In this document: positions 24,917-35,388 of the stretch, piece by piece | Position numbering within the stretch: the stretch's first letter is position 1 | Layout of the letters: every line of letters begins with the position of its first letter | Source of the DNA: Prorocentrum cordatum | Lineage: Eukaryota > Sar > Dinophyceae > Prorocentrales > Prorocentraceae | NCBI GenBank assembly: GCA_963575745.1 | Contig: CAUYUJ010014258.1 | Coordinates: 237,001 to 301,000 of the forward strand | Length of the DNA: 64,000 nt | Direction: 5' to 3' | Program-made: the position numbers and the translations under genes | The notes under the pieces: model-generated | The model's input: only the letters and a program-made list of their open reading frames with translations | Told to the model about the DNA's origin: nothing | Database searches by the model: none

Positions 24917-25520
24917 CTGATGATGATGAGGAGGAGGAGGAGGAGGAGGAGGGGGAAGAGGAGTTGGAGGAGGAGGCGGAGGAGGAGAGGCAGGTGGAGG
25001 AAAAGGAGGAGGAAAGAGGAGGATGATGAGGAGGAGGATGAGGCGGAGGCGGAGCAGGAGGCGGAGGAGGAGGAGAAGGAGGAGGAGGAGGAGGAAGAAG
25101 GAAGAGGAGGAGGATGAGGAGGAAATGCAGGAGGGGCGGAGGAGGAGGCGGGAGGAGGAGGATGAGAAGGAGGAGGAGGAGGAGGAGGCTGAAGAAGAGG
25201 ATGAAGAGGAGGAGGAGGACGAGGAGGAGGAGGAGGAGGAGGAGGGAGGAGGAGGAGGAGGAGGGAGAGGCGAAGGAGGGTGAGGAGCAGGAGGGGGAGG
25301 AGGAGGAGGAGGGGGAGGAGGAGGAGGAGGAGGAGGAGGAGGAGGAGGAGGAGGAGGAGAGGAGGAGGAAGATGATGAGGAGGAGGCGGAGGAGGAATAA
25401 GAAGAGGACAATGGGGGATGAGGAGGAGAAGCCGGAGGAGGAGGATGAGGAGGAACACGATGAGGATGATGATGAGGAGGAAGAAGAGGAGGAGGCAGAG
25501 GAGGCGGAGGAGGTGATCAG
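24305..25520 (+). repeat. GGA array with a central GAT array
   Basis: GGA/GAA run of 1.2 kb with GAT at 24760-24935. Reverse-strand open frames here are poly-Ser/Pro/Leu artefacts. 25560-26130 is A/T-richer unique sequence with no recognised gene. Confidence 0.95.
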
Positions 25521-26139
25521 GATGAACACGGCCATTTCGAAGTATGTCGTGTTGTGAGTATTCTCATTCGTATTATTTTCGTACGAATGCTAGTGCTACT
25601 GACACGCACCGTATCCATAATGCTAGTAAGAAGACGTATGCGACTGCTAATAATATGCATAAGTCTACGGACAAGAGCATCGACCACGACTAGTGCTAAT
25701 CTAGAGAAGCCGAGTATTGATACTAACACAAGTCATAACATCCACACGAATAGTAATACTCATTCTAGCAGTGCTAGTAACCAGCATTATTCATAAGAGC
25801 AATACTGCTACGACAGCAACAGCAGTTAGCTACTATTGCCACTACTACTAGTAATACTCATGATCATCGTTCTTGTTTTCACTAGTATTAGTATTAAGAA
25901 CGGCACTCATCTTCACAGTACTTAAACGAACCTTTCATACTGACCATCTTACTACACATACCTTCATTACTACTGGTATTGATATCAGTACTACGGAAAT
26001 AGCAACATTACATGACAAGTAGTGATAACCTTAACCAGCAATCAGTACTCATACGAATACCACGACTTACGCTACTACGAATACTATTGATGATAACACT
26101 ACTAGTAATTGTAATCATAATGGCACGAATGATGATACC

Positions 26140-26395
26140 AAGAGGGGGAGGAGAAGGAGAAGGAGGAGGAGGAGGAGAAGGAGGAGGGAGGAGGAGGAGG
26201 AGGAGGAGGAGGAAGATGACGAGGAGGAATAAGGAGAAGGCTAGAGGATCCATATTGCTCCTGACTAGCCGCTCGTGCCCTACTGCGCGGGGACTTTTGC
26301 GGAGGCCAGCCTGGTGGGAGAGGGAAAGGGGGAGCAGACAGAGAGAGAGAGAGAGAGAGAGAGGGGAGGGGAGGGGAGGGGAGGGAGAGGGATGG
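26140..26395 (+). repeat. GGA, GA and GGGGA arrays upstream of the EAL gene
   Basis: GGA run to 26230, GA run at 26340-26365 and GGGGA run to 26390. 26396-26526 is unique sequence in which any promoter of the EAL gene would lie; no TATA-like or TTTT box stands out. Confidence 0.85.
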
Positions 26396-26526
26396 TGGAG
26401 AGATGTAGAGGGAGTTTTGAGTGCGTCGTGCGGGGAGCTCGCTGGACCAAGCGTTCGGAATGATATGATCGCACGCGCAATGAGGTGGACGACGGGGAGA
26501 ACGCCCCAAGATGAGACGATTGGGGG

Positions 26527-26548
26527 TCCGTAGCCATTTTGGCTCAAG
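26527..26548 (+). other. Genome-encoded (relic) dinoflagellate spliced leader
   Basis: The 22 bases match the dinoflagellate trans-spliced leader exactly (D-CCGTAGCC...GGCTCAAG, with T at the first position). A further CTCAAG follows at once (26549-26554), like the 3' end of an older, truncated leader. Spliced leaders are normally added to mRNA from a separate SL RNA, so a genomic copy in front of an ORF means that a mature mRNA was reverse transcribed and inserted. No SL-RNA gene features (donor GT after the leader, Sm site) follow, so this is not an SL RNA gene. Confidence 0.93.
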
Positions 26549-26602
26549 CTCAAGTCCTTCTTCTGTTCAGGCCTTGACTGCGGCCCCGCGTGGGCCGAAG
26601 AG

Positions 26603-27919
26603 ATGGCGCCCGCGAGAGGAGAGCGCGATCCGACGATGGCGTTGCTGAACCAGAGGCAGCTCTTCGAGGCGGTGACCAACCAGTGCCCGGATGTGCTGAC
26701 CAGGAGCGTCTACCAGCCCATGCAGCTAGCGCAGCCCCTGTTCAAGATGCCGCTGCACGAGAAGCGAGAGCTGTTCGTCGCTGCTCTCCGCGGCATGCTC
26801 AAGGACATCGGCGACGGGAGGTCCCCCGCCGAGGTGGCCTACGCAACAGACGAGTCGGGGAGGCTCTTCTCGTTTGGCCTGCAGCCGATGTGGGAGGTGC
26901 GCGAGGACAAGGGGCAGTCGCGTCTCGTTGGCTTGGAGAGCCTCCTGGCGCTGCACACGGCCTCCTGGGGCGTCGGCCTCGTGGTGGACGTGCTCGACGA
27001 CCTGCTCGACACCGACATCGACCTCTACCTGCAGTTCAAGGGGCTGGAGGTCCAGGCGGCCCTGGACGCCCTGGAGACCTTCCCGAGCCTGCCGCCGATC
27101 AGCGTGAACGTGCGTCCGTCCGAGTGGCTCCTGCCGGAGGTCCAGAGCCTGGTGCTCGACGCCACCCGCCGCGCGCCGGGGCGGATCGTCTTCGAGCTGA
27201 CGGAGTACACCCAGGACCTGCAGTTCAAGAGGCTGTTCGGCGAGCAGGGCTCGCTCTCGCAGCGCCTGACGAGGACGCTGCTGCCCGTGCTGCGGCGCAT
27301 GCGGGAGGCGGGCGTGAAGCTGCTGGCGGACGATCTGCTGCCCTTCAGCGTGTACTGCTTCGACGGGGAGGCGTCGTGCAGGAAGGGCCACCGCCTCATA
27401 GACCACCACGCAACCGAGAGCAGCATGATGCTCTCGAGGGAGTGGTCCGCGGTGTTCCACGGCGTGAAGATTAGCCTCGACTGGGTCATCCACGCGATGC
27501 CCCTCGGGAAGCAGACAGGGGCCGCGTTCGCGTCCGTACCCATCTACGCCAAAAACATCAAGGACAACCCTGGGCACGTGGCGGCCGTGACCGGCAAGCC
27601 CGTGTCGGACGAGGGCGTGGAGACGTCCTCTGCCCTCCGCGACCTCCAGAAGGCCGCCAGGGTAGAGCTGCAGGCCGCCCTGCAGGAAGTCCGGCGGCAC
27701 CGCTTCGACATCCTGCCGGTCCTCGAGGCGACGCTGCCGCCCGCCCACATCGCCGAGTGGGGCCTGGAGGGCGCCGGGCAAGAGCAGGGGGGCATGTTCT
27801 TCGAGGCCCGCTTCCCGCCCGCGTGGTTCTTCGGCCAGATCCTGTCTCCGCCCCTCGCGCAGCGCCCCAAGGCCTCGTCCCCCAAGAAGGGCTTCCCTTC
27901 CACGCGCACCGAGGGCTGA
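26603..27919 (+). CDS. EAL-domain protein (cyclic-di-GMP phosphodiesterase-like), intronless, SL-tagged retrogene
   Basis: The 438-residue protein has an EAL-like domain over about residues 88-405. Signature positions are seen in order: LQP (93-95), the EAL-equivalent LES with its Glu (111-113), SVN (167-169), FELTE (197-201), ADD (242-244), VKI (288-290), DEGVET (336-341) and QGGMFF (395-400). In bacterial EAL enzymes these positions bind metal and substrate and hydrolyse c-di-GMP. Changes include DDFG to DDLL and KID to KIS, so activity is uncertain. No GGDEF, PAS, signal peptide or clear membrane segment is seen; the first 85 residues are unrecognised. The start was chosen as the first ATG, 54 nt after the relic spliced leader; Met12 (26636) is an alternative. 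The gene is intronless, GC-rich and lies inside a 17.7-kb intron of the GTPase gene. A bacterial origin is inferred. Confidence 0.85.
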   Translation: MAPARGERDPTMALLNQRQLFEAVTNQCPDVLTRSVYQPMQLAQPLFKMPLHEKRELFVAALRGMLKDIGDGRSPAEVAYATDESGRLFSFGLQPMWEVREDKGQSRLVGLESLLALHTASWGVGLVVDVLDDLLDTDIDLYLQFKGLEVQAALDALETFPSLPPISVNVRPSEWLLPEVQSLVLDATRRAPGRIVFELTEYTQDLQFKRLFGEQGSLSQRLTRTLLPVLRRMREAGVKLLADDLLPFSVYCFDGEASCRKGHRLIDHHATESSMMLSREWSAVFHGVKISLDWVIHAMPLGKQTGAAFASVPIYAKNIKDNPGHVAAVTGKPVSDEGVETSSALRDLQKAARVELQAALQEVRRHRFDILPVLEATLPPAHIAEWGLEGAGQEQGGMFFEARFPPAWFFGQILSPPLAQRPKASSPKKGFPSTRTEG

Positions 27920-27996
27920 GGCCCTGCGCGCGGCGTGGGTGCCCCTGCTCGCCCGCACGTGGGACCAAGGAGGGCACGGGGGAGGAGAAGGTTCAT

Positions 27997-28075
27997 CCAG
28001 AACAGATGAGAAAATATTGGGCATGTTGGTTTTCGTGTGTCTTTCTTTGTGTGTCCCTGGGCCCTTTTAAAGGTC
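27997..28075 (+). repeat. Dispersed 150-bp repeat, 3' half, directly after the EAL gene
   Basis: CCAGAACAGATGAGAAAATA through TCTTTCTTTGTGTGTCCCTG matches the 3' half of the family. It begins 78 bp after the EAL stop codon, so it may form its 3' end or mark the downstream edge of the retroposed copy. Confidence 0.7.
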
Positions 28076-29230
28076 ACACGTATGGCATTGTTTGTTTCTT
28101 TGTTTTCACCCTGTGCAGTGTGGTGTGACCATCCATCGGTGGACGTGCGGCACGGTCGCAGTCAGAGTGCGGCCTCACAGCAACCCGCGGCCAGCACACT
28201 GGCCGAGTTGGGTTGCGGCAGGCCACTTGTGGCTGCGAGTCGGCTGCATCGGTGCGCATTGTGGGAGGTGCCTACCTAGACTAGACACGCTGCTGAGTTC
28301 TACAGGTCTGAACCTAATAGTAATTGTTCTCTTTGCGAATTGCTGACTGCATCGCTGATAAGCTGGCACGCCATGGTGTTCCTTACCATATGCTTGCAAT
28401 CCTCCTTCTATTCCCCTTCTTCAATGCGTCTCCTGTGGCATTGCTGCATGGCGTGATCAGACCGAGGTATAAGATATAAGCTGGATGCGCCTGTGTGTTC
28501 TTGAGGGGTGCTCTTCTGGCTTGTGCCCCACTGTACACGTGTTGCTCTCCCTTAGGCTATTCGCCCCCGTCGTCGCCCCCGACTGCCGCGCCCCTGGGCG
28601 GGAGAGTGGGCCTGGGCCGGGGTTGGCGAAGCATGGGATGTGTAACTTGTGGTCGATGCACTTGCCCTTTTGCCATCCATGGGAGCCCAGCGACGAGAAC
28701 GGGTGACGAACTGGCACGGGGAGGCTGGAAGTGGAGGAGGAAGAGGACGGGGGAAAGGATGACTGCATCGGGCTCACACTGGCCTGGGCCCGACAGCACC
28801 GGGTTTACAGGTTCGCGCCACCTGGGTTTTGTGCGCTCAGGACCGCCGCCGCCGCTGGGCGCAGGCGACACAGCATGGGCCTCTACTCCGCCAGGGCCCC
28901 TGCGTGACAGCGCGCTCCGCCTGGAGCGCCGGGCGACATCGCCCGCGCCACGGCCTCTTCGGCAGATTTTCCCAGGCCTCCAGCCGACGCTCGAGGTTCT
29001 GGACGTGTTCGCAAGGAGGGGGGCGGCGCGGGGAGGAGGAGGAGGTTGAAGCTAGTCGAAACATTTCACTTCGCGCGTGCACGCAAGCAGTGTTTGTCTC
29101 GATATTGCGTGCGTGGATGCTGTTGGGGGATGTCCTTGTCATAGACGTAAGACCGACTTCTTCCAGCACTATGCTTTACGGAGGGATGCCGTTGAGACAG
29201 ACTCATGACTGGCTTTCTCATTCGTAGATC
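28076..29230. other. Non-repetitive intron sequence, no gene seen
   Basis: Mixed-composition sequence between the EAL gene and the 217-bp repeats. Open frames on both strands lack motifs. Confidence 0.5.
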
Positions 29231-29260
29231 GTTTTGCGAGGCAGTGCTTTGCATCCATAT

Positions 29261-29910
29261 GCCACGCGAAGTCTTAACCTCGCGAGTGCATTCGATATTG
29301 AGCAGCCATGCAGCGACATCGACGACACATTTTCCGGTGGTGTTCACTATTCTTGATTCGGGATGTTGGAGGAGGAGGCTGTGGACGTTGGAGGGGGATT
29401 GTATGAGAAAGGGGGGGGGAAATCACCTGCTTTTTGACCCTGCCACGCCTGCCTGCCTGCACACAAGCAGTAGGATGCCACGCGAAGTTTTAACCTCGCG
29501 AGTGCATTCGATATTGAGCAGCCATGCAGCGACATCGACGACACATTTTCCGGTGGTGTTCACTATTCTTGATTAGGGATGTTGGAGGAGGAGGCTGTGG
29601 ACGTTGGAGGGGGATTGTATGAGAAAGGGGGGGGGGAAATCACCTGCTTTTTGACCCTGCCACGCCTGCCTGCCTGCACACAAGCAGTAGGATGCCACGC
29701 GAAGTTTTACCTCACGCGTGCACGCGATAATGAGCAGCCATGCAGTGACATCGACGGCACATATTGTTCGGTAGTTTTGATTATCCTTGATTCGAGATGT
29801 TGGAGGTGCAGGCTTTGAAGGGCGGAGGTGGATCTCATGTGTAAGGGGGGAGGAGTTCACATGCTCTTTGACTCTGCCACGCCTGCTTCCTTTCCTGCAC
29901 ACAGGCAGTA
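29261..29910 (+). repeat. 217-bp tandem repeat, three copies
   Basis: GCCACGCGAAGT starts units near 29261, 29477 and 29694. Each holds TTGAGCAGCCATGCAG, a GTTGGAGG run and CTGCCACGCCTGCCTGC. A partial unit precedes at 29055-29100. It lies between the EAL gene and the RT element. Confidence 0.9.
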
Positions 29911-29939
29911 GGATGCCAGTTTAATCATCGATCCAGTAA

Positions 29940-30085
29940 GACAGTTGTGCCACACAGACAGTGAAATCGATTCAATGAGATCGGTAGTGAGATCGATCGC
30001 GAGGTAGCTCATGCGATCTCTAATGAGATCGCTCGTGACATCGATAATGAGATCGATAGTGAGGTCGACGGTAAAATCGATGGAG
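29940..30085 (-). repeat. 12-bp minisatellite in reverse orientation, next to the RT element
   Basis: Units such as GAGATCGATAGTGAG are the reverse complement of the ATCGATCTCACT family. The array ends 260 bp before the reverse transcriptase start codon. Confidence 0.85.
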
Positions 30086-30343
30086 AAAAAGGGTGCCCCG
30101 AACTGGGAACCCTGAAACCCGAAATCGGGAACCCGGGAACCCAGCGCGCGACCCACATCGGCGGGACACGTTCGCCAAATCCTTCAACTTCTGCGAGGAC
30201 CTCTTCAGTGCAAACACTGATTGGGGAATTTGGGACACCAGAGAAACATCAAATCCTGGCAGACACGGGCAACCAAATGAGCAATCAGAAGTTGCAATCC
30301 AGTTGTCCCCCCCGCGTCCTCCGCCGGCTGGGGGGACCAAAGC

Positions 30344-32565
30344 ATGCGCCCGCACCTGAACGAGCACGCCGCCGGGCGGTTCCCTGGGCTGCCACCAGTC
30401 CCGCCCGAGTACCTGCAAGAGCACCGGTTGGAGCAATGCTCGGTCTGCCAACGGTTCTTGTCGACGCGCTTCGGCGGCATCTGCCCGCGTTGCCGCCCTG
30501 CCGCGCGCGCGGCCGCAGCCGTGTCAGCCGCCGCTCCCGCCGCTGGCGGCCAACCGCACAGCGAGCCCGCGGGTCTCCCCTCCCTCCGGGAAGCTTTCTC
30601 CAAGCGCTCCACCACCAAGCGCTACGTCCCGAAGGGCGCCCGGGACCTCTGGGCACGGTGCTTAGTGCAGACGGTGGCCCAGACCGTGCACAACAACTCC
30701 GAGGCTGCGTGGACAGAGCTTGCGATGCTCCCGAAATGCGTCCTGCGCCCTCACACCCGTGGCGGCCGAGGCAGCAGGGCGGCCGGCGAAGCGCAGACCA
30801 AGGCGCTGTGCCGGCGCTGGCTGGACGGGGAGCGGGCCTCCCTGTGGGCCGAGGCAGTCGAGGCTCGCGCTGCCAAGCACGCCTCGCAAGCTTCCCAGCG
30901 AGCGGAGAGGTGCGTGCAGCTCGCCGCAGACGCCCAGTACTCCAAGAGCTGCTCGGCTCTGACCAGCGAGCCGCCCGTGGAGGTCACCCCCGACGTCGTC
31001 GAACAGATGAGCCGGAAGCACCCGCGCAGCCGCCAAGCTGTGGATCCCGCCAGCCTTCTGGCTGTCCACGCGGCTGCTGCCCTGCAGATGGACGGGGACG
31101 CGGTCCGTAGGGAGGTGCGGGCCTTCCCCCCGGGCTCGGCCGCCGGGCCAACGGGCCTCCGACCCCAACACCTCAAAGACGCACTGCTCAACGCGGCCCA
31201 GAGGGACGAGGTCACCGACCAGCTCCGGAACCTTGTCAACCTCTGCGCCAGGGGGCAGGCCCCGCCGACCGTGTCCGAGTACTTCGCGGGCGCCTCTCTC
31301 GTGGCCCTGCCGAAGAAAGACGGAGGCCTGCGCCCTGTTGCCGTCGGGGAGGTGCTCCGGCGCCTCGTCGGCAAGTGCCTCTGCCACGAGGTTGCCGGCG
31401 CCGCGCGCGACCGACTGGCTCCCCTCCAGATCGGCGTCGCGGTCCCTGGCGGCACCGAGGCGGCGGTGCACGTCGCGCGCCAGTGGTGGACCCGCCACCT
31501 CGGGGACCGGGGAAAGGTGTTTGTGAAGCTGGACTTGTCTAACGCCTTCAACACCCTGGACAGGCAGGCTCTGCTCCGCGCGGTCCACGAAGAGTTTCCC
31601 GGGCTGGCACCCTGGGCCGACTGGTGCTACTCCCGCCCATCAACTCTCTTCCTGGGCAATCAGACAGTCCGCTCCGAGTGCGGGGTGCAGCAGGGCGACC
31701 CCCTGGGGCCCCTACTGTTCTCCCTAGCACTACAGCGCGCCGCCGAGGCCGCCCTTCGCGCGCCGCGCCACGGCGCCGACGGCGCCGTCGACCTGAGTTT
31801 CTTCTACTTGGACGACGGCTGCCTCGCGGGCGACGCGCCGGCCGTCGCGCGCCTCCTCCACTTGCTCGTGGCCAGCCTTGCCGCGGTGGGCCTCCAGCTG
31901 AGCACCGGCCCGGGCAAGTGTGAGGTGGTCCCCACTGGCGGAGACGCCTCCGACGTGTCTCTGGACGGCTTCCCGCCGGGCTTCCGCCTCCGCACCGATC
32001 GCAGCTTCGAGCTGCTCGGCGCGCCAGTGGGAGACGCGGTCTTCTGCGCGGAGCACGCCAAGCAGCGGGTCGCGAGCGCCACCGACTTGCTGGAAGCTCT
32101 GGGGGAGCTCGAAAACGCGCAGGTCGCGCTGCACCTCCTGCGCCAGTGGGCCTCCTCCTGCAAGCTGGGCTACTCCGCGCGCGTGGTGGCGCCCACCGCG
32201 CGCGCCGCCTCCCTGCTGGCCATGGGCGACGCTGTCCGGGCCTGCCTTGAGCAACTGAGCGGCTGCTCGCCCTCCGACGCTTCTTGGCAGCAGGCTCAGC
32301 TAAAGCTCAGGAAGGGAGGACTTGGCCTGCGCTCTGCCGCGAAGCACGCCGCCGCCGCCTACGTCGCTTCCAGAGCGAAGAGCGCCGACCTCTGTCGGCA
32401 GGTCCCGACTACCGGCTACTCCAACAACCCCGACCGCGACGGAGGTAGCCTGGCGGCTGCGGTGCAGGCCCGCAACGCAGTCGTGCGGGACGCCGACCGG
32501 GTGGTGTTCGACCACGCGCAGCACTGCAACCAGAAGGCCCTCTCCGACGCGGGCTGGCAGCGCCT
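30344..32565 (+). CDS. Non-LTR-type reverse transcriptase, N-terminal and RT part (frame 1 of a frameshifted ORF)
   Basis: This frame encodes an RNA-directed DNA polymerase. An N-terminal zinc motif C-x2-C (32, 35) and C-x2-C (47, 50) comes first. The RT motifs follow: GPTGLRPQHL (268-277), motif A KLDLSNAFN (395-403), motif B GVQQGDPLGP (447-456), motif C FFYLDD (486-491), motif D GPGKCEVVPTG (522-532) and motif E FELLGAPVG (555-563). The catalytic box is YLDD rather than the more common YADD or FADD. All catalytic Asp residues are present. The frame stays open beyond 32565, but family-like sequence moves to the +1 frame there (GWQRLA then LDGLLAGS), so one extra base is likely. Start at the first ATG is a guess. 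No ORF1/gag-like gene was seen upstream. Confidence 0.85.
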
Positions 32566-33458
32566 CGCTCGACGGACTTCTGGCGGGCTCCACCCTGGCC
32601 GGCAGGGCGCACCTCTCTCTGGTGCAAGCCCCAGGCGCGGCCGCGTGGCTCCAGGCGCCGCCCTGCGAGGCCACCGGCGCCGCCTTCCCGCGCGGCCTCA
32701 TGCAGGTCGGCCTGCAGAGGCGGCTGCGAGTCCAGCTCCTGCAGGAGGAGTGCTTCTGCCCAGCCTGTGGCGAGGTGGTGGACGTTTTCTGCGACCGCGC
32801 CCTGGTCTGCGCCTGCCGCGGCGACCGGACCAAATGCCACGACGCCCTGCGCAACCAGGCCTTCTTCGACGCCCTGGCCGCCGGCCACGCCGGGGCGGAG
32901 TTGGAGCGCCCGGGGCTGCTACCCGCGCGCCCCGCCGGGGAGGCCACCCCCGGGGGCGAGCAGGGCGGGTCCCAGGTGGACGACAACGGCCGCCGCCCTG
33001 CCGACGTCTACCTGCCGCGGTGGCGCAACGGCACGGCGGCCGCCTGGGACTTTGCCGCCGCGTCAGGGTTGCGCGCCGATCTCCTCGCCGCGTCGGCCGC
33101 TTCGTCAAGCGCAGCGACGGAGCGGTACGAGGAGTTCAAAAGGCAGCACCAGGACACCGCGCGGCTCTGCGCGGCACAGGGCTTCACTTTCCTCCCCATG
33201 GTGGTGGAAGCCCACGGCGGCGGGTGGGGCCGCGAGGCACGCAGGGCCTTCGGGGTCCTGGCCAAGCGGGTGGCTGACGCCACGGGGGAAGACGCCGCAC
33301 TGGTTGCGGACCAACATGCCCAGCGACTTTCCGTCTCCCTGCACAGGGAGAACGCGCGGGCGGTGTTGCGGCGCCTTCAGACCCTGTCTGGAGGGGCGGG
33401 GGTGGCAGCGGCCCGCCTGGCCGCGGCCACGGCGGCCTCCACGGCAGACGCCGTGTGA
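32566..33458 (+). CDS. C-terminal zinc-finger and nuclease-like region of the same reverse transcriptase
   Basis: In the shifted frame the protein continues LDGLLAGSTLAGRAHLSLVQ and then a Cys/His cluster: CPACG, CACRGDRTKCHDALRN. Next come RPADVYLPRW and AAWDFA, then a helical tail ending at the TGA of 33456-33458. C-C-H-C followed by R/K-x-H, P-x-D and D-F resembles the C-terminal zinc finger plus restriction-like endonuclease found in one class of non-LTR retroelements. The nuclease assignment is inference; the link to the upstream RT frame is well supported by continuity. Confidence 0.75.
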
Positions 33459-35155
33459 GGTGCCCCCTGCGCTGCCTAGCGCACCCCGCCCCCCCCCCCC
33501 GCCCTTGCTGGGCAGCGCGGGCGCCCCCCTCGCCCTTTCGCCAACGTCGCGCCGGCGACCCCTCCCACGCGCCGCCCGGCCTTTCCCCGGCGGGGCGGTG
33601 GATGGATCCCGCAGAGGGCAATCCCCACCAAGCCGCATCGCGCTGGGTTCGGGCGGCCACCCCGCCCAGGTCGCCGCCGTAGGGTCCGCAGCCTCGTCGC
33701 GGGCGGCTCTTCTCTCCCGGCCCCTGGCCCGGCCTGTCTGCTTGCGGCCGCTGCTTTCTCTCCTCCTTGTCCTCCTCCCCCTCCTCCCCCTCCCTTCGCT
33801 TCTGCTCGTTGCTTCCCTCCCTTTCCTTTCCTCCTGCTCCCTGCCTGCTGTCTCCGCCTGGCCCGTCTTCTGCCTGCCCGCCCGCCCCGCCGGCCCTGGC
33901 CTCCCGCCTGGGCGTTCGTCGTCGTCTGCCTGCTTCTCCCCTCCTCGTCCCCTTCCGCCGGACAGCGCAGCCTGCCCGGAACCAGCGTGGCGGCATATAG
34001 GGGCCTGACGTGCCACACGTTGGTTCCAGACAGGCCAGCCTGTGCAAACTGCGCCAGCCTTGTCTTGTGGCCTTCGGCGTATCCCGCAGCCGTGCCTAGG
34101 TCCTAGGTCGTAGGTCCGAGGCCTCTTGGATGCCTGCGCGCATCTCTTGTGATTCTAGCCCGCATGTGGCCCAAATGCCCCAAGATAGCCCCAGATGGTT
34201 CCAATAGCCTCCAGGGTCGTCGCAATCGTCCTTCTCTTCTTTTCCTCCCACGAGACCAATGGACAAAATCGGCGCTGGCCGTTCTTGTCCGATCAGGTTC
34301 CTGGCCAAGAGGGCAGGGAATCGCATCGTAATATTTTCCATTGCCGGGGCTCATTTTGGTTGGGAGACGCACGCTGTTCTTTCAAATATTTATCCTCGCG
34401 CCTGTTGCTGCCTTTGTTGCTGCAGCGTTCCTGATGACTGCGGCACTTCTGTTGTCCATCGACTTCTTGAAGCGTGAATTGATGTCCAGTCGATCCTTGG
34501 AAAAAAGATACGACGATTGGGGGTGGAGACGTACTGGGGAGGACGATGAGAATAATACCTCATAGACCCCAGCGCTCTCCAAGAGAAAGCTGAGGCTCAG
34601 GTGGGCCCCCTGGTTCCCTCGCACTACGAAGCTTTATCTGGACCAGGCCCTTCTTGGAAGTTCTGATACAGCTTGACAGCGTATGTGCAGGCTGGGTCCT
34701 GGAGGCCTCGTTGAGAAACCTGGGGTCCACATCTCCCTCGCTCAGGTCGATTGCTTCTGCCTCCAGTCCTCAGATGGGCGACGGAAGAGAACGGGGCCAA
34801 TTGCGCGGGCATTGGTGCGTAAGCTGCCCGCGTAAGGTTGCGCGTAAGCGCCCTGGCTTCCAATGTAGCGTGTCGCGCTGGCGGCCCCCGTAAGCCATCG
34901 CGTAAGGTCGCCATGCCATCTTGCGTAAGACCCGTTTATTCTCGCCGGCCAGGTGTCAGAGGAAGGGGAAGACGGGGAGGCAGCAGGAGAGGAGGAGGAG
35001 TAGGAGGAAGACGAGCAGCCGCAGGGGAGTCGCTCTTCGGCCACTCGCGGAAGTAAAGATAAGAGCCCGCTCCGGGGGCCTGGCATTGCGGGCGTCCCGT
35101 CCGAGCGGGCCCTTCTGATGAGTGCGGAAGGAAAGAGGAGGGAAGGAGTGACGGG
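33459..35155. other. Sequence after the RT element, no gene seen
   Basis: GC-rich to about 34050, perhaps the 3' part of the element, then mixed sequence with a few CCCCAAGAT-like units. Confidence 0.5.
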
Positions 35156-35258
35156 AAGGGAAGGAGGGAGGAGGGAGGAGGGAGGAAGGAGTGATGAGGT
35201 AGGAGGAGGAGGGAGGGAGGGAGGGTGGGAGGGAGGGAGGGTGGGAGGGAGGTAGGAG
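35155..35258 (+). repeat. GGGAGGGAGG purine tract before exon E
   Basis: G/A-rich tract that could form G-quadruplexes; it ends 28 bp before the exon E acceptor. Confidence 0.85.
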
Positions 35259-35285
35259 GTCGGGAGGCCGCCCTCTGGTCCCCAG

Positions 35286-35388
35286 GTGGCTGAAGGCGCT
35301 TGGGCAGGTCGGCCCCACCGTGGCGGTGCAGGTGGAGGCTGGCCGTGACGGCGTTAGCGAGCTCCTGTCGGTGATCGGGCAGGGCGCC
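35286..35388 (+). CDS. GNL3/NUG1-like gene, exon E (linker and G5 region)
   Basis: After GTCCCCAG|G the exon encodes WLKALGQVGPTVAVQVEAGR followed by DGVSELLSVIGQGA. This matches the family stretch between G4 and G1: W-L-x-x-L with P-T-(V/I)-A-(F/V) and then a leucine-rich helix. The acceptor is in phase with exon D. The 3' end is uncertain: a GA donor after GGCGCC (35388) gives phase 0 and joins cleanly to exon F, but a small extra exon in the next intron cannot be excluded. Confidence 0.8.

Larger units (their letters stand above)
30344..33458 (+). mobile_element. Non-LTR-type retroelement nested in a GTPase-gene intron, single frameshift
   Basis: The two frames above make one element of about 3.1 kb of coding sequence. 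No long terminal repeats, poly-A tail or target-site duplication could be defined. A reverse-oriented ATCGATCTCACT minisatellite (29940-30085) lies just upstream, and GC-rich sequence without a clear end follows to about 34050. It is on the same strand as the host gene. With one frameshift and all RT motifs kept it is young or recently inactivated, or the shift is an assembly error in GC-rich sequence. Confidence 0.75.

Noticed and set aside
24216-25535. A 439-codon minus-strand Ser/Pro/Leu-rich frame and plus-strand Glu/Arg frames
   Set aside because: They come from GGA/GAT microsatellites and have no motif or splice context.
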